From assembly GCA_018820005.1 (NCBI GenBank), contig JAHJOS010000327.1, positions 1-5,307 of the forward strand: a stretch of 5,307 nt of DNA. The letters are read 5' to 3'. Within the stretch, counting starts at the first letter, position 1. Each line of letters starts with the position of its first letter. The notes below the pieces were generated by a model. The model worked only from the letters and a program-made list of their open reading frames with translations. It had not been told where the DNA came from and ran no database searches. Shown here piece after piece: positions 1 through 5,307 of this stretch. The DNA is from Alphaproteobacteria bacterium. GTDB lineage: Bacteria > Pseudomonadota > Alphaproteobacteria > Rhizobiales > Devosiaceae. A program made the translations under genes and the position numbers.

Positions 1-1140
1 ACCGGCAGCCCGGTGCTGACAGGTCTCGCCGGCTTTGCCGAAATGCTGCCCTATGTGCTCGCCAAGGCTCTGGGTGGCCCGTTGATTGATCGGCTCGGCG
101 CGCGCCGCATGGCCATCACCTGCGACGCCATGTCGACCATCGCAGTGGCCCTTGTGCCGCTGCTCTATTGGGCGGGCCTCCTCTCGATCTGGGTGCTGCT
201 GCCAGCCCTGGCATTGATCGGCGTGCTGCGCGCGCCAGCCGATGCCAGCAAACAGGCCATGGTGCCAGCCGTTGCTGCCCTGGGACAGATACCGCTCGAA
301 CGGGTGACGGGCGTGGTGGGCGCCAGCGACCGCCTCGCCGGCACGCTGGGCGCAGCCAGCGCCGGCGCCCTGATTGGCCTGCTCGGCTCCGGCTCCGCGC
401 TGCTGGCCAATGCCTTGGCCTTCATGCTTTCGGCGCTGGTGCTGGCCGTCGGCGTACCGGGCGCGATCAAGAGTGTGACGTCCCAGAGCCTTCCAGCCGA
501 ACCAACGGTAACCGAAAGCTATCGCGACCAGCTCATCGCAGGCTGGCAGGTTTTGCGCCAGGATGCGGTGCTGATGGGCCTTATGCTCATGATAGCCGTC
601 ACCAATCTGCTCGACCAGGCCTATTCCATGGTTCTACTGCCCGTCTGGGTGCGGCAGGCGGGCCTCGATGTCACATGGGTCGGCATTCTGCTCGCGACGT
701 TCTCGGGCTCGGCCATTGTGGGGGCAATGCTGGCGGCGGTCTATGGCGCCCGCCTGCCGCGCTTGCTGCTCTATACCTTGGGCTTCCTGTGCGCAGGACC
801 GATCGCCTTTGGCAGCTTCGCCCTCAACCTGCCGCTGCCAGCCATTTTGACGATCCTGCTCATCGGTGGCCTTGCCGCAGGCTTCATCAACCCCATCGTC
901 TCGGTCATCCTTCTCGAGCGTACGCCGGCGCCAATGGTCGGTAGAGTCATCGCCCTGGTCGGCGCATTGAGCTGGTCGCTGATCCCCTTTGGCGGCCTCT
1001 ACGCGGGGCTGTTGGTCGACAATCTGGGGATCATCACAGCAATCAGCGTCACCGCCTCGCTGTACCTGACGGCCATCGTCGTTCCTCTCCTGGTACCCAG
1101 CTTTCGTCAGATGGGACGCAAACCCGTGCCACAGGCCTGA
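1..1140 (+). CDS. MFS efflux transporter, 5'-truncated by the window edge
   Basis: This is an integral inner-membrane transporter of the major facilitator superfamily, probably a proton-coupled drug or metabolite exporter. The frame is open from base 1 and ends at TGA 1138-1140, giving 379 visible residues. The fragment begins with TGSP, the short loop that follows helix 1 in EntS/MFS_3-like exporters, so roughly 40 residues including helix 1 should lie upstream. The GTG at 13-15 is therefore internal and not a start. Signature A, GGPLIDRLGARR, is at fragment residues 25-36, in the loop between helices 2 and 3. Hydrophobic helices follow up to about residue 150. A polar central loop (about 155-188) separates the two halves, and the second half runs from about 190 to 366. 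A second signature-like stretch, GRVIALVGALSW, is at 314-325, followed by an MFS_3-like Pro/Gly-rich helix. The C-terminal tail (RQMGRKPVPQA) is short and basic. The fold is secure, while the substrate and exact subfamily are not known. Confidence 0.88.
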   Translation, partial: TGSPVLTGLAGFAEMLPYVLAKALGGPLIDRLGARRMAITCDAMSTIAVALVPLLYWAGLLSIWVLLPALALIGVLRAPADASKQAMVPAVAALGQIPLERVTGVVGASDRLAGTLGAASAGALIGLLGSGSALLANALAFMLSALVLAVGVPGAIKSVTSQSLPAEPTVTESYRDQLIAGWQVLRQDAVLMGLMLMIAVTNLLDQAYSMVLLPVWVRQAGLDVTWVGILLATFSGSAIVGAMLAAVYGARLPRLLLYTLGFLCAGPIAFGSFALNLPLPAILTILLIGGLAAGFINPIVSVILLERTPAPMVGRVIALVGALSWSLIPFGGLYAGLLVDNLGIITAISVTASLYLTAIVVPLLVPSFRQMGRKPVPQA

Positions 1141-1165
1141 TCTCCACAGGCACCTCCTGACAAAA

Positions 1166-1195
1166 TTAGCATTTCCCCCCGGAATCGCCTATGAA
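1166..1195 (+). promoter_or_regulatory. candidate sigma-70-type promoter for gyrA
   Basis: TTAGCA (1166-1171) matches the -35 consensus TTGACA at 4 of 6 positions. TATGAA (1190-1195) matches TATAAT at 4 of 6, with an 18-bp spacer. Transcription would start near 1202 and leave a leader of about 27 nt without a Shine-Dalgarno sequence. The spacer contains a run of six C (1175-1180) flanked by TTCC/GGAA symmetry. The position in the only gap before gyrA fits, but both hexamers are weak and such matches are common by chance. No terminator separates the MFS gene from gyrA, so read-through is also possible. Confidence 0.3.
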
Positions 1196-1221
1196 AACAG
1201 CTAGCAAAACCAAGATAGAAT
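1191..1221 (+). promoter_or_regulatory. alternative gyrA promoter that would give a leaderless mRNA
   Basis: TAGAAT (1216-1221) matches the -10 consensus at 5 of 6 positions. A start site about 7 nt downstream would fall at 1228-1229, on the GTG start codon of gyrA. A poor -35 candidate, ATGAAA (1191-1196, 4 of 6), sits 19 bp upstream. No Shine-Dalgarno sequence precedes the GTG, which is compatible with leaderless initiation. This is inference from spacing only and competes with the candidate promoter at 1166-1195. Confidence 0.25.
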
Positions 1222-1228
1222 CACCCCA

Positions 1229-4054
1229 GTGACCGATACGACCGACAACGGAACTGGCGCGCTGCCGCCCTCCGATATTTCGATGATTTCCATCACCGAC
1301 GAAATGCGGAAATCCTATCTCGATTACGCCATGAGCGTGATCGTCAGCCGCGCCTTGCCGGATGTGCGCGACGGGCTCAAGCCCGTGCATCGCCGCATTC
1401 TGTTTTCGATGAGCGAGAACGGCTACGAATACAACAAGCCCTACCGCAAGTCGGCCCGTGTGGTTGGCGATGTGATCGGTAAGTACCATCCGCATGGCGA
1501 CAGTGCGGTCTATATGGCCCTGGTGCGCATGGCGCAGAACTTCTCCATGGGCGAAATGCTGGTGGAAGGGCAGGGCAACTTCGGCGCGGTCGACGGCGAT
1601 ATGCCCGCCGCCATGCGTTACACCGAAGTGCGCATGCAAAAGATCACCAATTCCCTGCTCGACGATCTCGACAAGGACACGGTCGATTTCCGCGACAACT
1701 ATGACGGTTCCGAGCACGAACCGACCGTGCTGCCGGCCCGCTACCCCAATATGCTGGTCAATGGCGGCGGCGGCATTGCCGTGGGCATGGCCACCAATAT
1801 CCCTACCCACAATCTGGGCGAAACCATCGACGCCGCGCTGCTGGTGCTCGACAATGCCTCGGTGACCTTCGACGAACTGCTCGAAGTCATGCCGGGTCCC
1901 GATTTCCCCACCGCCGGCATCATCCTGGGCCGCTCCGGTATCCGCTCGGCCTATGAAACCGGCCGCGGCTCAGTGCTGATGCGCGGTCGTGTTGTCATCG
2001 AAGAGGTCCGCAAGGAGCGCGAAGCGCTCATCATCACCGAGATTCCCTATCAGGTGAACAAGGCGTCGATGGTCGAAAAGATTGCCGAACTCGTGCGCGA
2101 CAAGCGTATCGAAGGCATCGCCGATATGCGTGACGAAAGCGACCGCAACGGCATGCGCGTGGTGGTCGAGATCAAGCGCGACGCGCTGCCCGAAGTGGTT
2201 CTCAACCAGCTCTACCGCTTTACCCCGCTGCAATCCTCGTTCGGCTGCAATTTCGTCGCCCTCAATGGCGGCAAGCCGCAGCTGATGAACCTGCGCGAAA
2301 TGCTGCAGGCCTTCATCGATTTCCGTCACCAGGTCGTTACGCGTCGCGCCCGCTTCCTGCTCAACAAGGCCCGCGATCGCGCCCATATCCTGGTCGGTCT
2401 GGCTGTCGCTGTGGCCAATATCGATGAAGTCATCGCCCTGATCCGCACCGCGCCCGATCCGGCGACGGCCCGCGAGCAGTTGATGACCCGCCGCTGGCCG
2501 GCACAGGACGTTGCGCCACTGATCGCGCTGATCGACGATCCGCGCCACCGTATCAACGAAGACGGCACCTTCAATCTCTCCGAGGAACAGGCCCGCGCCA
2601 TCCTCGAACTGCGTCTGGCCCGCCTGACCGCACTTGGCCGTGACGAAATCGGCGATGAGCTCAATGGCCTGGGTGCCCAGATCGAGGATTACCTCGATAT
2701 CCTGCGCAGCCGCGACCGCGTGGTAGATATCATCCGCACCGAACTGACCGAGATCAAGGAGCAGTTCGCCACCCCGCGGCACACGGAAATTTCCGAATCG
2801 CTGGGCGACTTCGACGATGAAGACCTCATTGCCCGCGAAGACATGGTCGTGACCGTCAGCCACGAAGGCTACATCAAGCGCGTGCCGCTCTCGACCTATC
2901 GGGCCCAGGCCCGTGGCGGCAAGGGCCGCTCGGGCATGGCGACCCGTGACGAAGATTTCGTTGCCCGGCTCTTTGTCGCGAACACGCACACGCCGGTGCT
3001 GTTCTTCACCAGCCGCGGCATTGCCTATAAGCTCAAGGTCTGGCGTCTGCCGCTGGCCCAGGCCAATGCCCGTGGCAAGGCACTGATCAACATCCTGCCG
3101 CTCGAGCAGGGCGAACGGCTGACGACCATCATGCCATTGCCCGAGGATGAAGCCAGCTGGGCAAACCTGGACATCATGTTTGCCACCACGCGCGGCACCA
3201 TGCGACGCAATTCGCTGGCCGACTTCATCGAAGTCCGCCAGAACGGCAAGATTGCCATGAAGCTCGATGATGGCGACCAGATCGTCGGCGTTGAGACCGC
3301 CACCGTCAATGACGACGTGCTGATGACCACGGCCATGGGCCAGGCCATTCGCTTCCGCACCGATGACGTGCGCCTGTTCAAGGGCCGCGATTCCATGGGC
3401 GTGCGCGGCATCAACCTGGCCAAGGACGACGTGGTCATTTCCATGGCCATCATCAACCACTCCGACGCCAGCGCCGAAGAGCGGGCCGCCTATCTCAAGA
3501 TGAGCCGTGCCGTGCGCGGCGAGGAGCAGAGCGAAGACGCCGGATCCGATGAAGGTGATGTGGTTGCCGGCGAACTGTCCCAGGAACGCTATGCCCAGAT
3601 GAGCGCTGCCGAGCAGTTCATCCTCACTATCTCCGAGAATGGCTATGGCAAGCGCACCTCCAGCCACGAATACCGGATCACCGGGCGTGGCGGTAAGGGC
3701 ATCGTCGCCATGGCGGTCAACAAGCGCAACGGCAACCTTGTCTCCAGCTTCCCTGTCGAAGACGAAGACCAGATCATGCTGATATCCGACGGCGGCCAGA
3801 CCATTCGCCTGCCGGTGGGTGGCGACAAGCCGATCCGCATCGTCAGCCGTGGCAGCCAGGGCGTCATCGTCTTCGATACCGCCGCCGACGAAAAGGTCAT
3901 GTCGGTCGAGCACATCCGCGAGCCTGAAGCGGTCGAGGAAGAAGGCGCTCCTGAGGCTACCGAAGGCGGCACCACGCTCGAGGCGCCCAATACGCCTGAT
4001 GCGCCGGAGGCACCCGACGCGCCTGAAACCCCGGACGAGCCGTCGCAGGACTGA
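1229..4054 (+). CDS. gyrA: DNA gyrase subunit A
   Basis: GyrA is the breakage-reunion subunit of gyrase (type IIA topoisomerase). With GyrB it makes ATP-driven negative supercoils in cytoplasmic DNA. The 941 residues contain the winged-helix and tower domains (about 28-515) and a six-bladed beta-propeller DNA-wrapping domain (about 537-890). The catalytic tyrosine is Tyr131 in AAMRYTE (E. coli Tyr122), with Arg41 (E. coli Arg32), His87 and His89 nearby and Ile183 in GGIAVGMATN as the DNA-bending residue. The GyrA box QARGGKG at 560-566 separates it from ParC. At 941 residues it is longer than E. coli GyrA (875), mainly through an acidic insertion at about 742-797 and the tail after 895. The quinolone-region Ser is kept (Ser92), but the Asp87 equivalent is Met96. 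The GTG start is chosen because it gives an N-terminus about as long as in relatives. The next in-frame ATG (1283) would remove 18 residues and also lacks a ribosome site. A terminator follows at 4076. Confidence 0.98.
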   Translation: MTDTTDNGTGALPPSDISMISITDEMRKSYLDYAMSVIVSRALPDVRDGLKPVHRRILFSMSENGYEYNKPYRKSARVVGDVIGKYHPHGDSAVYMALVRMAQNFSMGEMLVEGQGNFGAVDGDMPAAMRYTEVRMQKITNSLLDDLDKDTVDFRDNYDGSEHEPTVLPARYPNMLVNGGGGIAVGMATNIPTHNLGETIDAALLVLDNASVTFDELLEVMPGPDFPTAGIILGRSGIRSAYETGRGSVLMRGRVVIEEVRKEREALIITEIPYQVNKASMVEKIAELVRDKRIEGIADMRDESDRNGMRVVVEIKRDALPEVVLNQLYRFTPLQSSFGCNFVALNGGKPQLMNLREMLQAFIDFRHQVVTRRARFLLNKARDRAHILVGLAVAVANIDEVIALIRTAPDPATAREQLMTRRWPAQDVAPLIALIDDPRHRINEDGTFNLSEEQARAILELRLARLTALGRDEIGDELNGLGAQIEDYLDILRSRDRVVDIIRTELTEIKEQFATPRHTEISESLGDFDDEDLIAREDMVVTVSHEGYIKRVPLSTYRAQARGGKGRSGMATRDEDFVARLFVANTHTPVLFFTSRGIAYKLKVWRLPLAQANARGKALINILPLEQGERLTTIMPLPEDEASWANLDIMFATTRGTMRRNSLADFIEVRQNGKIAMKLDDGDQIVGVETATVNDDVLMTTAMGQAIRFRTDDVRLFKGRDSMGVRGINLAKDDVVISMAIINHSDASAEERAAYLKMSRAVRGEEQSEDAGSDEGDVVAGELSQERYAQMSAAEQFILTISENGYGKRTSSHEYRITGRGGKGIVAMAVNKRNGNLVSSFPVEDEDQIMLISDGGQTIRLPVGGDKPIRIVSRGSQGVIVFDTAADEKVMSVEHIREPEAVEEEGAPEATEGGTTLEAPNTPDAPEAPDAPETPDEPSQD
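3980..4042 (+). repeat. in-frame 9-bp repeat array encoding a Pro-rich GyrA tail
   Basis: Seven consecutive 9-bp units encode residues 918-938 of GyrA as three-residue units ending in Pro: EAP, NTP, DAP, EAP, DAP, ETP, DEP. The protein periodicity is exact, whereas the DNA units have diverged at third positions (GCG/GCA/ACG/ACC and CCC/CCT/CCG). This suggests an old repeat kept at the protein level, not a recent slippage product. The stop codon follows after Ser-Gln-Asp. The tail should be extended, acidic and disordered. Confidence 0.85.
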
Positions 4055-4075
4055 TGCGACACAATAATTGACGAT

Positions 4076-4107
4076 CAAGGGGCGCTGCGGCGCCCCTTGG
4101 CTTTTCT
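4076..4107 (+). terminator. intrinsic terminator of gyrA
   Basis: A perfect 10-bp stem (CAAGGGGCGC at 4076-4085 paired with GCGCCCCTTG at 4090-4099) closes a TGCG tetraloop (4086-4089) and is followed by GCTTTTCT (4100-4107). It begins 22 bases after the gyrA stop codon. The very GC-rich stem and short T run are typical of factor-independent terminators. It argues that the exporter gene downstream has its own promoter. The stem is symmetric, but there is no minus-strand gene for it to serve. Confidence 0.88.
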
Positions 4108-4185
4108 CGCCGCGCCTTTGGTTGGCTGCCGCCAGACCCCTTGCCAACGGCCCGCGACAATGGCTTGGATGGCGCCAACGTTCCT

Positions 4186-4189
4186 GGAG
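4186..4189 (+). promoter_or_regulatory. Shine-Dalgarno site that fixes the LysE-family start
   Basis: GGAG at 4186-4189 lies nine bases before the ATG at 4199. The same frame is open further upstream, with an ATG at 4160 and a TTG at 4097. However, neither has a ribosome-binding sequence, the TTG lies within the gyrA terminator, and the extra residues would precede the first membrane helix without matching the family. Confidence 0.75.
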
Positions 4190-4198
4190 CCTTCTTCT

Positions 4199-4819
4199 AT
4201 GCTCTCTCTTGCCACCCTCATTCCTTATCTTGGCGCTTGCCTGCTGGTGGCCATCGTTCCCGGCCCCAGTGTGACGGTGATCGTCGCCAATGCGCTGGCG
4301 CGCGGCACGAGGGCGGGGCTTGCCATCGTTGCGGGCACCCACGCCGGTATTCTGGTGATGACATTCGTGGTTGCCATGGGCATGCAGGCGCTTGTGGCCT
4401 TCATGGGCTGGGCCTTTGATTGGCTCAAGCTCGTGGGCGCCGCCTATCTGATCTGGCTCGGTTTCAAGATGTGGCGCGCCACGGGCGAATTGGGGACAGC
4501 GCAGGCAGAGCAGGGCAAGTCAACCAGCCAACTGGCTATCGAAGGGTTTCTGGTGGCGATCGCCAATCCCAAGGCGCTGATTTTCCTCAGTGCCTTCCTG
4601 CCTCAGTTCGTCGACATCAACCGCCCCGCCTTTCCCCAGGTCATGATTTTGGGGCTGCTGTTCATGCTGGTTGCCGGCACCACCGACGCCGTCTATGCCC
4701 TTGTCGCCGGTCGCGCGCGCGGCTTGCTCAGCGCCGCACGCGTGCGCCTTGTGTCGCGGGTTTCAGGCGTCATCCTCATGGCAGGGGGCGCATGGCTGGC
4801 GCTGATGAAGCGCGCATGA
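4199..4819 (+). CDS. LysE/RhtB-family amino-acid exporter
   Basis: This is a small inner-membrane efflux protein of the LysE/RhtB family, which exports amino acids such as lysine, threonine, homoserine or leucine, or related compounds. The start at 4199 gives 206 residues, the usual family length. The visible hallmarks are an N-terminal helix ending in VPGPS (residues 20-24), the GAAYLIWLGFKMWR stretch (80-93) ending helix 3, and NPKALIFLSAFLPQF (123-137) in helix 4. Six hydrophobic segments lie at about 5-25, 38-60, 66-88, 112-134, 147-170 and 185-203. A polar loop (about 94-111) splits the two halves. The gene follows the gyrA terminator, so it needs its own promoter. Only a poor candidate is visible (TTGCCA 4141-4146, TTGGAT 4165-4170). 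No LysR-type regulator lies beside it within the window. Its stop codon overlaps the start of the acetyltransferase gene. Family membership is secure but the substrate is unknown. Confidence 0.93.
   Translation: MLSLATLIPYLGACLLVAIVPGPSVTVIVANALARGTRAGLAIVAGTHAGILVMTFVVAMGMQALVAFMGWAFDWLKLVGAAYLIWLGFKMWRATGELGTAQAEQGKSTSQLAIEGFLVAIANPKALIFLSAFLPQFVDINRPAFPQVMILGLLFMLVAGTTDAVYALVAGRARGLLSAARVRLVSRVSGVILMAGGAWLALMKRA
4816..4819 (+). other. ATGA start-stop overlap coupling exporter and acetyltransferase
   Basis: The ATG of the acetyltransferase (4816-4818) overlaps the TGA of the exporter (4817-4819). No good Shine-Dalgarno sequence is visible directly upstream (only GATGAAG at 4803-4809). The downstream gene is therefore probably translated by re-initiating ribosomes, keeping the two proteins co-expressed. 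Confidence 0.8.
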
Positions 4820-5298
4820 GCATCGAAATACTCAACCTGCGCGACGCCAGACAGTTCATGCCCGACATCGCCGACCGCCTCTGGCATGCCTGGGGGCAAT
4901 TCAGCGGCGAGACGCTCGCCGACGAGGTGGCGGCGCTCGAGGCGGTGGTGGCGGCCCCCGCGTTTCCCTTCACGCTGGTGGCGCTGGTGGACGGCGCCTT
5001 TGCCGGCACCGTCTCGGGCATCGCTTCCGATCTCGACGAACGCCCTGAACTCGGCCCCTGGGTCGCCTCGCTCTGGGTTGAACCGGGCCATCGCGGCGCC
5101 GGCATTGCGCGCACCCTAGTTGAACAGGCCACTGCGACCCTGTTCGCCCAGGGCAATACCAGGGTCTATCTCTACGCCATCCCGCCGCTGCAGGCCCTTT
5201 ACCTGGGCATGGGCTGGACGCTCGTCGAAGAAAAATTCGGCAAGCTTGGCGTTGATATCTACATCCGCGATGCGCCAGCAGTAACAGGTACGCCCTGA
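4816..5298 (+). CDS. GNAT-family N-acetyltransferase
   Basis: This predicted 160-residue cytoplasmic enzyme would transfer an acetyl group from acetyl-CoA to an amine. The length fits a single GNAT domain. Motif A is LWVEPGHRGAGIARTLVEQA at residues 86-105. In it, Arg93-Gly94-Ala95-Gly96-Ile97-Ala98 forms the R-x-x-G-x-A pyrophosphate-binding loop. Motif B is the stretch around ALYLGMGW (127-134), where Tyr129 sits at the position of the usual catalytic tyrosine. The preceding strand carries SLWVEP (85-90). The N-terminal third (about 1-50) is the variable acceptor-binding part. The ATG at 4816 is chosen because it forms the four-base overlap with the exporter and gives a full domain. The frame is open further upstream, but only as a shadow of the exporter gene. 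The acceptor is unknown. Pairing with an exporter suggests modification and removal of the same or related small molecules, which is inference. Only nine bases follow the stop codon, so the end of the transcript is not visible. Confidence 0.88.
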   Translation: MSIEILNLRDARQFMPDIADRLWHAWGQFSGETLADEVAALEAVVAAPAFPFTLVALVDGAFAGTVSGIASDLDERPELGPWVASLWVEPGHRGAGIARTLVEQATATLFAQGNTRVYLYAIPPLQALYLGMGWTLVEEKFGKLGVDIYIRDAPAVTGTP

Positions 5299-5307
5299 GC
5301 CGCCGCT

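Noticed and set aside
168..944. A 258-codon plus-strand frame inside the MFS gene
   Set aside because: It is a frame-shifted shadow of the transporter. The Arg/Gly/Pro-rich translation resembles no protein family, while the overlapping frame is clearly a membrane transporter.
1140..1148. Possible DnaA box (ATCTCCACA) upstream of gyrA
   Set aside because: It matches TTATCCACA at only 7 of 9 positions and stands alone, with no cluster or AT-rich region.
1129..1151. Direct repeat CCACAGGC (1129-1136 and 1144-1151)
   Set aside because: Two 8-bp copies, one inside the end of the MFS gene, are too short to call an operator or attachment site and show no dyad symmetry.
1166..1810. A 214-codon minus-strand open frame over the start of gyrA
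   Set aside because: It is a shadow of the gyrA coding bias, with low-complexity His/Val-rich translation and no recognisable motif.
4141..4170. Candidate promoter for the exporter (TTGCCA, 18 bp, TTGGAT)
   Set aside because: The -35 matches 5 of 6 but the -10 only 3 of 6. A promoter is expected somewhere in 4108-4185, but this match is not strong enough to annotate.
4165..4178. Small inverted repeat TTGG-N6-CCAA upstream of the exporter
   Set aside because: The four-base arms are near chance level, and no adjacent regulator gene supports an operator.
4097..4198. N-terminal extension of the exporter from TTG 4097 or ATG 4160
   Set aside because: There is no ribosome-binding site, the extension would overlap the gyrA terminator, and the added residues do not fit the family. 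ATG 4199 has GGAG nine bases upstream.
1970..4342. A 790-codon open frame on the minus strand across gyrA
   Set aside because: It lies antisense to gyrA, whose high GC and strong third-position bias remove stop codons on the opposite strand. The translation is His/Asp/Gly-rich with no recognisable domain and crosses the gyrA terminator.

Overview
The window looks like ordinary chromosomal DNA from a high-GC alphaproteobacterium. The best lineage clue is the gyrase A protein. It has the long acidic insertion in its C-terminal domain that I associate with alphaproteobacterial GyrA, and a Hyphomicrobiales (Devosia-like) source is my best guess. That placement is inference from remembered family sequences, not from a search. 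All four recognisable genes lie on the + strand and coding density is high. I see no RNA gene, mobile element, CRISPR array or phage remnant.

Layout. Positions 1-1140 hold the 3' part of a major facilitator superfamily (MFS) exporter whose first transmembrane helix lies outside the window. An 88-bp gap (1141-1228) has no clear terminator but carries weak promoter-like elements. Positions 1229-4054 encode a complete 941-residue DNA gyrase subunit A (gyrA), started by GTG without a visible Shine-Dalgarno sequence. A strong intrinsic terminator (4076-4107) closes gyrA. A two-gene unit follows: a LysE/RhtB-type exporter (4199-4819), then a GNAT acetyltransferase (4816-5298), overlapping by four bases (ATGA). 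The last nine bases are non-coding.

How the genes relate. gyrA is housekeeping: with GyrB (not here) it forms the A2B2 enzyme that introduces negative supercoils. The exporter-acetyltransferase pair is probably one translationally coupled unit that handles a small amine or amino-acid-like compound, but the substrate cannot be read from sequence. The MFS gene is probably unrelated to either.

I found no convincing undescribed system. The points worth a second look are inside or next to gyrA: a methionine where E. coli GyrA has the quinolone-anchoring Asp87, a GyrA box with an altered second residue, a roughly 50-residue acidic insertion, a tail built from seven three-residue proline repeats, and a possible leaderless GTG start.
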